Below, piece by piece: positions 1 to 8,585 of a stretch of 64,000 bases of DNA (position 1 is its first letter; each line of letters starts with the position of its first letter). This DNA comes from Janthinobacterium aquaticum (lineage in GTDB: Bacteria > Pseudomonadota > Gammaproteobacteria > Burkholderiales > Burkholderiaceae_D), in assembly GCF_009208565.1 (NCBI RefSeq), contig NZ_WFLK01000001.1:310001-374000 (forward strand), read 5' to 3'. A program made the position numbers and the translations under genes. The notes beneath the pieces were generated by a model. The model made no database searches and was not told the origin of the DNA. It worked only from the letters and a program-made list of their open reading frames with translations.

Positions 1-240
1 CGGCGCTTCCTCGTCGCCCAGCGAGTGACAGCTGGTGCCGTCCTGCGGCGACAGATACATCAGCCAGGCATTGCCGCCATTGCGCAGCATGCACAGCGCC
101 GGGCCTTGCTCGGCATCGGCGGCCATGGTCAGCCACAGCTCGCACTGCGCCAAAGTATGCGAACGGGCCAGCAACGCTTGCAACTGCGCCGCTGTCGCCA
201 CAGCGTGCGCCTCGCCGTGCAGATTGAGTTCCATCATCAT
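1..240 (-). CDS. Imm1-like hypothetical protein, 3' end missing
   Basis: The first 80 codons of a minus-strand gene are visible; the rest runs off the left edge. The start ATG at 240 overlaps the stop of the SulP gene by four bases (ATGA), so the two are probably translationally coupled; two more in-frame ATGs follow directly. The readable part has a Trp-rich core (ELWLTMAAD, then GGNAWLMYLSPQDG followed by SLGD). This resembles the beta-strand pattern of Imm1-type immunity proteins, where a conserved hydrophobic-Gly pair precedes a Tyr-Leu strand. That family call is by eye only. No toxin gene is visible nearby, so an unrelated small cytoplasmic protein is equally possible. Confidence 0.45.
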   Translation of the reverse strand, partial: MMMELNLHGEAHAVATAAQLQALLARSHTLAQCELWLTMAADAEQGPALCMLRNGGNAWLMYLSPQDGTSCHSLGDEEAP

Positions 241-1877
241 GTCGGCCTGCCGCCCAGGTCGGCCGTGGCCAGCGCCGTGCTCAGATACAGCTTGCCGCTC
301 ATTTGTTTGAGGAAATTGCTCTGGCGCAGGCGATCCATTACCGGCCCCTTGACTTCGGCCAGGTTCAGCGTGATGCCACGTTTGGCCAGCGTGGCATTGA
401 GTTCAAGCAATCCCATCAGCGCAGTGCTGTCGATCTGGTTGACGGCCGACAGCACCAGCACCAGATGGCGCGCGCTCGGGTGGCCACGCAGCTCTTCCTC
501 GATGCGCTCGGTCACCGCTTCCACATTGCCGAAGAACAGGCCGGCGTCTATGCGCAGCAGCAAGATATCGGGCAAGGTATGCGCCTCATAGCGCTCGATA
601 TTGCGGAAATGCTCGCTGTTGGGGATGCGCCCCAGCACGGCGATATGCGGACGGCTGGCGCGCCAGATCAGCGTACCCATTGACAACAGCACACCGATCA
701 CCACGCCTGCTTCAACGCCCAGCACCAGCACGCCGACGGTGGTAGCCAGCAGCGCCACCGCATCGCTGCGGTCGTAGCGCCAGGCCATTTTTAAGGTGCC
801 CCAGTCGAGCAGATTGGCCACCGCGAAGATAATGGTGGCTGCCAGCACCGGCAGCGGCAGCAGCGCCAGCCAGCCGGTCGGCGCCACCAGCGCCAGCGCC
901 AGCAGGGCCGCTGTGATGATGCTGGCCAGCGGCGTATTGGCGCCGGCCTGGAAGTTGACCGCCGAGCGCGAGATCGAGCCGGTGACGGGAAAGCCGCCCG
1001 ACAGCGCGCTGGCCGCATTGGCCGCGCCCAAGCCCAGCAGCTCGCGATTGGTGTGCAACTTTTCGCCGCGCTTTTGCGCCAGCGTCTGCGCAGCCGACAT
1101 GCTCATCAGGAAAATGATAAAGGCGATCAGCAAGCCGGGCGACAACAACGTGCGCCAGTGCGCGCCCGATGTGGCCAGGTTCAGGCCCGGCAGCCCGCTC
1201 GGCACATGGCCCGTTACCTGCACGCCCATACGGTCCATGCCGCCCCACGTGACCAGCACGATACCGGAAATAACCAGCAGCATCGGCGCCAGGCGCGCGC
1301 CGACATCGGCTGCCGTCTTGCTCAGGCCGCACGCCTGCAGCAGGTGCGACAGGTAACGTTTGGCCAGCCACAGCAGCAACAGGCTGGAGAGGCCCAGCAG
1401 CAGGCTGGGCAGGTGCCAGTGCGGCCAGGTGGCGCCCATGAGCGGCGTGACCTGGCCCCAGATAATCAGGATCGAGGCGCCATTGCTGAAACCGCTGATC
1501 ACCGGGCGCGACAGGAAATTGGCCATAAAACCCAGCCGCAGCACCCCGCACAGCAGCAAAATCACGCCGCTGATGAAGGCCAGTTGCGCGGCCAGCACGA
1601 TATAGAGTGTCGAGCCGGGGTCGGCCAGCGGCGCCAGCGCGGCGCCCGTCATCAGCGACACGATCGCCATCGGCCCCACCGACTGCGTCATGCTGCTGCC
1701 GAACACGGCGTACAGCACCGGCGGCAGGATGCTGGCGTAGATGCCGACCACCGGCGGCAGGCCGGCCACCAGCGCATAGGCCATGCCCTGCGGCACCATC
1801 ATCATGGCCACCACAATGCCGGCCGTAATGTCTCCCGCCAACAGAGAACGCCGGTATTGCCTGAGCCAAAGCAGCAT
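237..1877 (-). CDS. SulP-family anion transporter with C-terminal STAS domain
   Basis: A 546-residue inner-membrane permease of the SLC26/SulP family, which moves sulfate, bicarbonate or dicarboxylates. The N-terminal half starts with the family signature region (AGIVVAMMMVPQGMAYALVAG), followed by about ten to twelve hydrophobic segments up to roughly residue 410. Residues of about 440-540 form a STAS domain with the typical core SAVNQIDSTALMGLLEL, in which the Ser after Asp sits at the position phosphorylated in anti-sigma antagonists. Length is normal for the family. The substrate cannot be decided: neither a carbonic anhydrase nor cys genes are adjacent. It overlaps the downstream gene by four bases. 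Confidence 0.9.
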   Translation of the reverse strand: MLLWLRQYRRSLLAGDITAGIVVAMMMVPQGMAYALVAGLPPVVGIYASILPPVLYAVFGSSMTQSVGPMAIVSLMTGAALAPLADPGSTLYIVLAAQLAFISGVILLLCGVLRLGFMANFLSRPVISGFSNGASILIIWGQVTPLMGATWPHWHLPSLLLGLSSLLLLWLAKRYLSHLLQACGLSKTAADVGARLAPMLLVISGIVLVTWGGMDRMGVQVTGHVPSGLPGLNLATSGAHWRTLLSPGLLIAFIIFLMSMSAAQTLAQKRGEKLHTNRELLGLGAANAASALSGGFPVTGSISRSAVNFQAGANTPLASIITAALLALALVAPTGWLALLPLPVLAATIIFAVANLLDWGTLKMAWRYDRSDAVALLATTVGVLVLGVEAGVVIGVLLSMGTLIWRASRPHIAVLGRIPNSEHFRNIERYEAHTLPDILLLRIDAGLFFGNVEAVTERIEEELRGHPSARHLVLVLSAVNQIDSTALMGLLELNATLAKRGITLNLAEVKGPVMDRLRQSNFLKQMSGKLYLSTALATADLGGRPT

Positions 1878-1960
1878 GATGCCATCCCAAAAACTGAAAA
1901 CCGAAGCCTATCACGCGGCGCGTCCGCTTGACAGGGGCAGACGGCGCAGCAAGCCTTAAC

Positions 1961-2512
1961 TTAACTGCCCAGCAGCTCGGCCCTGACCGCGCCGAGGATA
2001 TCATCCGACAGCGGGTCGTCGCCGACCGCGCGCGCCAGCACCATCGCCCCCACCATCGCCGCAAAGGTGGTGATGGCCTGCTGGTGCTGCAACGTCGAAT
2101 CGCCGTCCGGCATCAGGCCGGCCAGCAGCGCGAACTGCTGGCGCGTGGCGGCGGCAAACGCCTGCTGCGCGCCAGGCAGCGTGCGTGCGATATCGCCGCC
2201 CATGGCGGCAGCGGGGCAGCCGCTGTCCGGCTGATCGCGGTGACGTGCACTCAGGTAACTGTCGACGATCTCGGGCAGTGTGCCCTTGGTGCGCCAGTTT
2301 GCGATGGAGTTTTGCAGCGCCAGCGTCGACGCTTCGGTCATCAGACTTTCCTTGGACGCAAACTGGCCGTAAAAGCCGCCGTGCGTGAGACCGGCGCTTT
2401 TCATCAGATCGGCCACGCCGATACCGTCATAGCCTTTTTCGCGAAACAGCTTCGATGCCACCTCGACCACCCGCTGGCGGTTCAATGCCGCCTGCTCCCT
2501 GCTCACTTTCAT
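1961..2512 (-). CDS. TetR/AcrR family transcriptional regulator
   Basis: A 183-residue one-component repressor. The N-terminal helix-turn-helix is clear: VVEVASKLFREKGYDGIGV, then a recognition helix around GLTHGGFYGQFASKESL. The C-terminal ligand domain is short and contains the PAAAMGGDIAR segment found in regulators of the YcnC/NemR-like group. It lies 83 nt upstream of the SulP gene on the same strand, so it may control that gene and itself; the gap has no obvious palindrome. The start ATG at 2512 is 126 nt from the divergent SDR gene, which could be another target. The ligand is unknown. Confidence 0.88.
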   Translation of the reverse strand: MKVSREQAALNRQRVVEVASKLFREKGYDGIGVADLMKSAGLTHGGFYGQFASKESLMTEASTLALQNSIANWRTKGTLPEIVDSYLSARHRDQPDSGCPAAAMGGDIARTLPGAQQAFAAATRQQFALLAGLMPDGDSTLQHQQAITTFAAMVGAMVLARAVGDDPLSDDILGAVRAELLGS

Positions 2513-2638
2513 GGCGCCCCCTCAATAATGTCATCCATCATATAACTTTGAAAGCGACTTCGCCACTCTGTTAGCAAGCGTACTGTTAAGACAAGCTTGC
2601 AAGGCCGATACTGAAACTTCGCATTCAAGGAGGCCAGC

Positions 2639-3637
2639 ATGAGCAATTCCCAGGATCACACCACCGACGAACTGACACAGTCTGCCGCCAGCCTGCAACG
2701 CAGCGTGCAGCAGCAACAGGACCAGCGCGACGCCGCCAAAGCCGACGAGCAGGAAAGCCAGGAGGCCGTCCAAACCGGCGAGACCCGCCAGCCCGGCACG
2801 CCGCTGCCGGCCCAGCACCTCGACAAGCCCGGCATCGAAGCACAGATGGACCTCAAACCCCGCTTCATGGCGCCCGACTACAAGGGTAGCGGCAAGCTGG
2901 CAGGCAAGGTCGCCATCATTACCGGCGGCGACTCGGGCATCGGGCGCGCCGTGGCCGTGCTGTATGCGCGCGAAGGCGCCGACGTGGCCATTATTTACCT
3001 GAACGAACACGAAGACGCCGAGGAGACCTGCCGCCATGTGCAGGCTGAAGGCCAGCGCTGCATGGTATTGCCCGGCGACGTGCGCGATGTGGGCTTTTGC
3101 CAGCAGGCGGTGCAGCAGGTCATCGACCAGTTCGGCCAGATCGATGTGCTGGTCAACAACGCCGCCTTCCAGGAACATGCCGACTCGCTGCTCGACCTGA
3201 CCGAAGAGCGTTTCGACCTCACCCTGAAAACCAATGTCTACGGCTACTTCCATATGGCCAAGGCGGTGCTGCCGCATCTGAAACGCGGCGCGTCCATTAT
3301 CAATACCGGTTCCGTCACCGGCCTGAAAGGCTCGAAAAAGCTGATCGACTATTCCACCACCAAAGGCGCCATCCACGCGTTTACGATGGCGCTGGCCGGC
3401 AACCTGCTGGAACAGGGCATCCGCGTCAATGCGGTCGCGCCTGGCCCGGTCTGGACGCCGCTTAACCCGGCCGACAAGCCGGTCGATGAAATCACCAGCT
3501 TTGGCAAGGACACCGATATGCACCGTCCGGCCCAGCCCGAAGAGCTGTCGCCGGCCTATGTGTTCCTGGCCTCGCCGGCCTGTTCGAGCTATATCACCGG
3601 CATCGTGCTGCCGGTCACGGGCAGCGTGGGCGAATAG
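2639..3637 (+). CDS. SDR oxidoreductase, YghA/general-stress type
   Basis: A 332-residue short-chain dehydrogenase/reductase. About 90 polar, Gln-rich residues precede the Rossmann core, which is the architecture of the YghA/YdaD group of stress-associated SDRs. Visible motifs are the nucleotide-binding glycine turn TGGDSGIGRA, the structural NNAA, the catalytic Ser in NTGS and the YSTTK active-site pair. The C-terminal NVVAPGP-like turn (NAVAPGPVWTPL) is also present. A strong ribosome site (AAGGAGG, 2628-2634) fixes the start. The stop is one base from the Ku start, so the two are co-transcribed. This suggests co-regulation with repair under desiccation or stationary-phase stress, which is inference. 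Confidence 0.92.
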   Translation: MSNSQDHTTDELTQSAASLQRSVQQQQDQRDAAKADEQESQEAVQTGETRQPGTPLPAQHLDKPGIEAQMDLKPRFMAPDYKGSGKLAGKVAIITGGDSGIGRAVAVLYAREGADVAIIYLNEHEDAEETCRHVQAEGQRCMVLPGDVRDVGFCQQAVQQVIDQFGQIDVLVNNAAFQEHADSLLDLTEERFDLTLKTNVYGYFHMAKAVLPHLKRGASIINTGSVTGLKGSKKLIDYSTTKGAIHAFTMALAGNLLEQGIRVNAVAPGPVWTPLNPADKPVDEITSFGKDTDMHRPAQPEELSPAYVFLASPACSSYITGIVLPVTGSVGE

Positions 3638-3638
3638 C

Positions 3639-4544
3639 ATGCCGCGCGCACTGTGGAAAGGCGCCATCAGTTTCGGCCTGGTGTATATCCCGGTCGAGCT
3701 GATCTCGGGCGCCAAGGACCATGAACTGGACCTGTCGATGCTCGACCGGCGCGACTTTGCGCCGATCGGCTTCAAGCGCTACAACAAGAAGACGGGCAAG
3801 GAAGTGGTGTGGGACGACATTATCAAGGGCTATGAATACAAGCCCGATGAATATGTGGTGCTGTCGGACGAAGACCTGAAACGCGCCAACGTCAAGGCCA
3901 CCCAGACCATCGACATCCTGACCTTTGTCGACGCGGCCGAGGTGCCCCTCACCTACTACGAGCACCCGTATTACCTGCTGCCAGGCAAGGGCGGCGACAA
4001 GGTTTATGCGCTGCTGCGCGAAACGCTGCGCAAGTCGGGCAAGGTCGGCATCGCCAACGTGGTGATCCGCACCCGCCAGCACCTGTGCGCGCTGGTCTGC
4101 ATCGGCCAGGCCATCGTGCTCAATACACTGCGCTTTGCCGATGAAATCCGCGAGATGGACGACCTGGAACTGCCGGGCGCCACACTCAAAGCGGCCGGCA
4201 TCTCCGACAAGGAACTGAACATGGCGCTGTCACTGGTCGAAGGCATGAGCGAACAATGGCAGCCCGACCAGTACCGCGACACCTACCGCGACGATGTGCT
4301 GGCGCTGGTCAAGAAAAAGATCAAGGCCAGACAGACCAAGACCATTACCGCACCCGAACCGGACGCTGACGAGAAGCCGCAAGCCAGCAACGTGATCGAC
4401 CTGGTGGCACTGCTGCAGCAGAGCCTGGGCAAGAAGGCACCAGCACCTAAAAAAACGCCGGTTAAAAAGGTCGAGCCGCGTAAAGCCGCACCGCGCAAGG
4501 CGGCAGCAGCAGGCAAAAGTCCCGCAAAACGCAAAAGCGCCTGA
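3639..4544 (+). CDS. ku: Ku protein, non-homologous end joining
   Basis: A 301-residue bacterial Ku, the homodimeric ring that binds DNA double-strand ends and recruits LigD. The family start (MPRALWKGAISFGLVYIPV) is intact and fixes the start codon despite a longer open frame upstream. The core carries the conserved YYEHPYYLLPGKGGDKVYALL region. Residues of about 235-301 form a Lys/Ala/Pro-rich tail (KKTPVKK, PRKAAPRKAA) like the basic extensions of many bacterial Ku proteins, which help DNA binding. It is preceded by the SDR gene with a one-base gap. Its partner LigD lies 1.3 kb downstream on the other strand, convergent with cytochrome b561. Confidence 0.96.
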   Translation: MPRALWKGAISFGLVYIPVELISGAKDHELDLSMLDRRDFAPIGFKRYNKKTGKEVVWDDIIKGYEYKPDEYVVLSDEDLKRANVKATQTIDILTFVDAAEVPLTYYEHPYYLLPGKGGDKVYALLRETLRKSGKVGIANVVIRTRQHLCALVCIGQAIVLNTLRFADEIREMDDLELPGATLKAAGISDKELNMALSLVEGMSEQWQPDQYRDTYRDDVLALVKKKIKARQTKTITAPEPDADEKPQASNVIDLVALLQQSLGKKAPAPKKTPVKKVEPRKAAPRKAAAAGKSPAKRKSA

Positions 4545-4591
4545 ATTTGCGGGCCTGATCGCACCGCAGATCCGGCAAAAATGCTGCCCTG

Positions 4592-4648
4592 CCTCCATTG
4601 ACATACACGATGCATGTCATTAACATGCATCGTGTATGTCAATGGAGG
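4592..4648. promoter_or_regulatory. Perfect 26-bp-arm palindrome overlapping a consensus promoter and RBS
   Basis: Arms 4592-4617 and 4623-4648 are exact reverse complements around a 5-nt centre (CATTA). The left arm contains a perfect -35 hexamer TTGACA (4598-4603). Seventeen bases later comes a -10-like TAACAT (4621-4626). By symmetry the minus strand also carries TTGACA plus TGACAT at 17 bp. The end of the right arm is the GGAGG ribosome site (4644-4648) of the TetR gene starting at 4658. The simplest reading is an autoregulatory TetR operator occluding the promoter. Transcripts reading in from ku would instead fold the ribosome site into a 26-bp hairpin. Confidence 0.85.
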
Positions 4649-4657
4649 AATAATCTG

Positions 4658-5251
4658 ATGCAGCAACGCCGCACACGCGCCAGCATGATCGAAGAAACAC
4701 GGACCAAACTGGTCACGGCGGCCCGGCGCGCCTTCTCGCAGCACGGCTTTGCCCACACTGCCATGAACGATTTTACGGCCGCCGTCGGCCTGACGCGCGG
4801 CGCGCTTTATCACCATTTCGGCAATAAGGAAGGCCTGCTGCTGGCAGTTATCGAACAGATCGAAGCGGAAGTTGCCGACCGCCTGCAGGCCGTGTCCGAT
4901 GCCGCGCCCTCCTCCTGGGAAGCGTTCCGCCAGCGCTGCTGCACCTATCTCGAACTCGCACTGGAGCCGGAAATCCGCCGCATCATTCTGCAGGATGCAC
5001 GCGCCGTCTTTGGCGACGTGCCACAGGCTGCCCAACTGGCGGGGATCGCTGCACTGCAGGCGTCGCTGGAAAAACTGATCAGCGAAGGCATCGTGGCGCC
5101 ACTGCATGCCAATGTGACGGCGCGGATGATCTACGGGGCAGTCACGGAGGCCTCGTTCTGGATCGCCGAGCCCGATGGCGACCCGGAAACGCGTCTGGAC
5201 GTAGGACTGCAAGGCCTGGAACGGCTGCTGAGCGGCCTGTTGCCACGTTAA
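4658..5251 (+). CDS. TetR/AcrR family regulator
   Basis: A 197-residue repressor starting at the ATG nine bases after GGAGG; an upstream in-frame ATG lies inside the palindrome and is not credible. The helix-turn-helix reads ARRAFSQHGFAHTAMNDF followed by VGLTRGALYHHFGNKEGLL, a textbook TetR recognition helix. The C-terminal domain contains RRIILQDARAVFGD, seen in a TetR_C subgroup near small transporters and redox genes. Cytochrome b561 begins 39 nt downstream on the same strand and is the likely co-transcribed target. The palindromic promoter directly upstream is the likely binding site. The inducer is unknown. Confidence 0.9.
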   Translation: MQQRRTRASMIEETRTKLVTAARRAFSQHGFAHTAMNDFTAAVGLTRGALYHHFGNKEGLLLAVIEQIEAEVADRLQAVSDAAPSSWEAFRQRCCTYLELALEPEIRRIILQDARAVFGDVPQAAQLAGIAALQASLEKLISEGIVAPLHANVTARMIYGAVTEASFWIAEPDGDPETRLDVGLQGLERLLSGLLPR

Positions 5252-5290
5252 TTTTGGCCTTGGCGCACATCATTTACCGGAGTAAAAAAC

Positions 5291-5890
5291 ATGCAATGGC
5301 AAAATACCGCAAACCGCTTCGGCGTGCTCGCCCGTTTCCTGCACTGGACCAGTGCCGCTGCGTTTATTGCAGCCTATATCGTGGTCTATTATGTGATCTG
5401 GTTTATGGACGATACGTCGCCCGAATCGTGGCCGGTGCTTAACATTCATTGGGTGCTGGGACTGCTGGTCGGTTTTCTCGTGCTGCCTCGCCTGCTGTGG
5501 CGCATGATCGGCGTCCAGCCCGACAATCCCCCTGGCAGCGCGCTGGAACACCGGCTTGCTCACTTGGCGCACTGGGCCCTGTATGGCCTGCTGATCGCCA
5601 TGCCGCTGACCGGCTATCTGGGCACAGGCGCACCGACCGACTTTGGCCTGTTCAGCGTCACCGGCTTTAACGAAACAGCCCTGTTTGCCTGGATCAGCCA
5701 CAGCTACGGCTTGAGCTTTGAAGCGTTCGAGGTGCCGATCGACGCCATTCATCATTTTCTGGGCAAATGGATCGCCTGGAGCGTGGTTGCCATACATGTT
5801 CTTGCAGCGCTGTTCCATCACTGGGTACGCCGCGACGATGTGCTGACAAGAATGCTGCCATGGTTGAAAAGCGAGCAGCCAACAGACTAG
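5291..5890 (+). CDS. Cytochrome b561
   Basis: A 199-residue integral membrane di-haem b-type cytochrome of the bacterial CybB family, which moves electrons from ubiquinol, in some members to superoxide. Four hydrophobic segments are visible. Candidate axial histidines lie in ARFLHWTSAA (helix 1), LNIHWVLGLLVGF (helix 2), HHFLGKWIAW and VAIHVLAALFHH (last helices). The start is preceded by a CCGGAG-type ribosome site. It follows the TetR gene closely and ends convergently with ligD, overlapping its stop by four bases. The link to DNA repair is only positional; a role in oxidative stress would fit but is not shown. Confidence 0.92.
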   Translation: MQWQNTANRFGVLARFLHWTSAAAFIAAYIVVYYVIWFMDDTSPESWPVLNIHWVLGLLVGFLVLPRLLWRMIGVQPDNPPGSALEHRLAHLAHWALYGLLIAMPLTGYLGTGAPTDFGLFSVTGFNETALFAWISHSYGLSFEAFEVPIDAIHHFLGKWIAWSVVAIHVLAALFHHWVRRDDVLTRMLPWLKSEQPTD

Positions 5891-8385
5891 GGCTTGAACC
5901 CGAGCTTTTTCATCGCCGCATCGATCCCTTTGGCGCTGCGTGCATAGCCGTCCCACGGCGTATTGCCCACCGCGAGGCGCTCATGCACATTGCCCACCTG
6001 CCACTGGTCGCCCGATTTCAGCTGATCGAGCTCCTCCCACGCCAGCGGCACGGAAATGCCCAGCCCTGAGCGCGTGCGCGCCGACCAGGCGCAAACAGTA
6101 GTGGCGCCGCGTCCGTTGCGCAGGTAGTCGATAAAGATCTTGCCGACCCGGTTCGACGGTCCGCTTTTGACCACGAAGCGATCCGGTATCAGCTGCGCCA
6201 TATGCGCCACGATGGCCTGCGAAAAAGATTTGACGGTGTCCCAGTCATGCTTGGGGCGGATCGGCACGACCACGTGCAGGCCCTTGCCGCCGCTCGTTTT
6301 CAGCCAGGCTGGCAAACCAAGTTCGGTCAGGAACGCACGCAGCAATACGGCCGCTTCCCGGATGGCCGGCCAGTCCACGCCCTTGCCCGGGTCGAGGTCG
6401 AATATCAGCCGGTTGGGCGTAGTGTAGCTACTGGCCAGCGCATTCTGGGTATGAAACTCCACCACGTTCCACTGCGCCGCCGACAGTAGCCCCTGAGCGC
6501 TGCCCACTTCAAGCATGGGTGGATGCCCGGTGTCGAGCGCCTTGGCCAGCTGTTTCACACCCGGCATTTTTGAGACGTCGGCGTGCTTCTGGAAAAACAG
6601 CTCGCCGCCGACGCCAGCCGGCGCACGCACCAGCGATACGGGCCGGCCGCGCAGATGCACCAGCATCAGCTTGCCGACCAGTGCGTAATAGCGCACCAGG
6701 TCGATCTTGGTGGCGCCGCTATCTTTGTCGATCACGCGCTCGCCATGGGTCACCCTGAAGCTGGCCGGCAGGATGCTGTCCACTTGTGCTTTTTCAGGTT
6801 TGCTCACGTTTTTCTCCTGCTTGCTGCCGGCTTGTTGCGCGCGTTCGCGCACGATGCTGCTTGCTTGCTTGTCGCTGCGCAGGCCGAGAAACACCGCATG
6901 ACGAATCGAGCCGGCGCTGGTCCATTGGGCAAAACTGACTTCGGCCACCAGCTGCGGCTTGACCCACACCGGCTTGCGCACGCCGCCGGCCTTGCCGGCA
7001 AAGGCGCTGGACGGCGTCTTCAATGCGTCGAGTTGCCGGCGCAAATCGCGCAGCGTCGCTTCATCAAAACCGGTGCCGACATTGCCGGCATAGTGCAGCT
7101 TGCCCTCTTCATCATGCACGCCCAGCAGCAGCGAGCCGATGCCTTCGCGCGCGCCTTGCGGCTCGGTATAGCCGCCGATCACGAACTCCTGGCGATGGCC
7201 GCATTTGAGCTTGATCCAGTCGGCCGAGCGGCGCGTGACGTAATGCGAACCGCGCCGCTTGCCGATCACGCCTTCGAGTCCCAGCTGGCAGGCGGCGGAC
7301 AGGATTTCCTGCGCCGGCGCGTCGAGTTCGGCGCTGAACCGCACCAGCGGCGACTCGGGCAGGCTGGCAAGTAATTGCTGCAGCAGGCCACGGCGCGCTT
7401 CGACCGGCTGGCCGCGCAGGTCATTGCCGTCAAAATAAGGCACGTCGAACAGGTAATACACGATGTCGGACGTGGCTTCCTTGTCAAAGGCCAGTTGCAG
7501 CGCGCCGAAGTCGCTCTGCCCCTTGTCGTTATTGACGACGATCTCGCCGTCATACCAGCCCGATGGCAGGCCCATTTTTTCCAGCGCCTGCTGCAGCCGC
7601 ACCAGCTTGTGGGTCCAGTCGTTGCCGTTGCGCGTGATCAGCGCCACCTGCTTGCCGTCCACGCGCGCCAGGATGCGGTAGCCGTCGAATTTGATCTCGT
7701 AAAGCCATTGGGCCGCGTCCGCAGGCGGCGCATCGACCAGCGTCGCCAGTTGCGGCGAGAAGCGCTCGGGCAGGCTGGCCTTGGGAGCGGCAGGAGGCCG
7801 GGCTTCGACGTTCTTGCGAGGCTTCGGCATGGCCTTGCGCTTGACGCTGTCGGGCAGCTCATCGACCACCGAATACTCTTCTGCCGGGCGCGTGTATTCG
7901 TCTTTCTCCTTGATCAGCAGCCAGGCCGGCTGCTTTTCACCGCGGCTTTTCATGCGTACCAGCACCCAGTTGCCATGCATTTTATGGCCATGCAGGGTAA
8001 ATTTGAGGTTGCCGTCCGCCAGCGCCTTGCGCGCGTCCGGCGTGGCCGGCTGCGGCTGCCAAGTGCCCTTGTCCCAGATAATCACCTTGCCGGCACCATA
8101 CTGCTTTTCCGGTATCGTGCCTTCAAAGCTGGAGTAGGAAATCGGATGGTCTTCCACCTGCACCGCCATGCGCTTGTCGCGGCTGTCGTAACTCGGCCCT
8201 TTGGGCACGGCCCAGCTTTTCATGGTGCCATCGAGCTCGAGACGGAAATCGTAATGCAGGCGGCTGGCCCAGTGCTTCTGGATCACAAAGCTCAGCGCTT
8301 CGCCAGCGACTTCATCGCCGCCGGCAGGCTCCGGCGTCACATCGAAATTGCGTTTGGCTTTATAGGTCTTCAATGCATCGGTCAT
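5887..8385 (-). CDS. ligD: Multifunctional DNA ligase D (LigD)
   Basis: An 832-residue NHEJ enzyme in Pseudomonas-type order: 3'-phosphoesterase, ligase, polymerase/primase. The PE domain (about 1-190) has QKHWASRLHYDFRLELDG and GKVIIWDKGTW. The ATP-dependent ligase (about 215-510) carries the nucleotidyl-lysine motif YEIKFDGYR near residue 231 and the later DGEIVV motif. The polymerase domain (about 540-830) has LIFDLDPGKG, with the catalytic Asp pair, and KTSGGKGLHVVVP. The start at 8385 is chosen because of GGGAG upstream and the conserved MTDALKTYKAKR beginning; an 18-codon extension is possible but lacks support. With Ku nearby the NHEJ system looks complete. Confidence 0.96.
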   Translation of the reverse strand: MTDALKTYKAKRNFDVTPEPAGGDEVAGEALSFVIQKHWASRLHYDFRLELDGTMKSWAVPKGPSYDSRDKRMAVQVEDHPISYSSFEGTIPEKQYGAGKVIIWDKGTWQPQPATPDARKALADGNLKFTLHGHKMHGNWVLVRMKSRGEKQPAWLLIKEKDEYTRPAEEYSVVDELPDSVKRKAMPKPRKNVEARPPAAPKASLPERFSPQLATLVDAPPADAAQWLYEIKFDGYRILARVDGKQVALITRNGNDWTHKLVRLQQALEKMGLPSGWYDGEIVVNNDKGQSDFGALQLAFDKEATSDIVYYLFDVPYFDGNDLRGQPVEARRGLLQQLLASLPESPLVRFSAELDAPAQEILSAACQLGLEGVIGKRRGSHYVTRRSADWIKLKCGHRQEFVIGGYTEPQGAREGIGSLLLGVHDEEGKLHYAGNVGTGFDEATLRDLRRQLDALKTPSSAFAGKAGGVRKPVWVKPQLVAEVSFAQWTSAGSIRHAVFLGLRSDKQASSIVRERAQQAGSKQEKNVSKPEKAQVDSILPASFRVTHGERVIDKDSGATKIDLVRYYALVGKLMLVHLRGRPVSLVRAPAGVGGELFFQKHADVSKMPGVKQLAKALDTGHPPMLEVGSAQGLLSAAQWNVVEFHTQNALASSYTTPNRLIFDLDPGKGVDWPAIREAAVLLRAFLTELGLPAWLKTSGGKGLHVVVPIRPKHDWDTVKSFSQAIVAHMAQLIPDRFVVKSGPSNRVGKIFIDYLRNGRGATTVCAWSARTRSGLGISVPLAWEELDQLKSGDQWQVGNVHERLAVGNTPWDGYARSAKGIDAAMKKLGFKP

Positions 8386-8478
8386 GACGGCTCCCGGCGT
8401 GAATGATGCTGGCCAGTCTAGGCCCGCTGCTGCACGCATGCAGTACGCCAGCTAACAAACCGCCGCAACACCGGCAAA

Positions 8479-8493
8479 TGTAACAGTCTGTAT
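8479..8493. promoter_or_regulatory. Direct-repeat box TGTAA-N5-TGTAT (CpxR-like)
   Basis: Two pentamers ten bases apart lie about 93 nt upstream of the small secreted-protein gene at 8586. The same arrangement occurs before its paralogues at 14654 and 16199. The spacing of one helical turn and the GTAA core resemble the CpxR box (GTAAA-N5-GTAAA) and other OmpR-family response-regulator sites. Which regulator binds is inference. Confidence 0.45.
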
Positions 8494-8585
8494 TGCTGTC
8501 AACCATCTTTTTACTTGCTGCGTTCTTGGTTCAGTGACAGGCGAATCGTTCTCCTGAACACCAACCACTTCCAAGGAACTGCATC

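Noticed and set aside
712-2064. Long minus-strand open frame of 450 codons over the SulP gene
   Set aside because: It is an antisense-free shadow in another frame of SulP; the translation is Ala/Gly/Arg-rich with no domain, while the SulP frame has clear motifs.
4598-4657. Upstream ATG for the TetR gene
   Set aside because: It lies within the palindrome before the ribosome site; the ATG at 4658 is correctly spaced from GGAGG.
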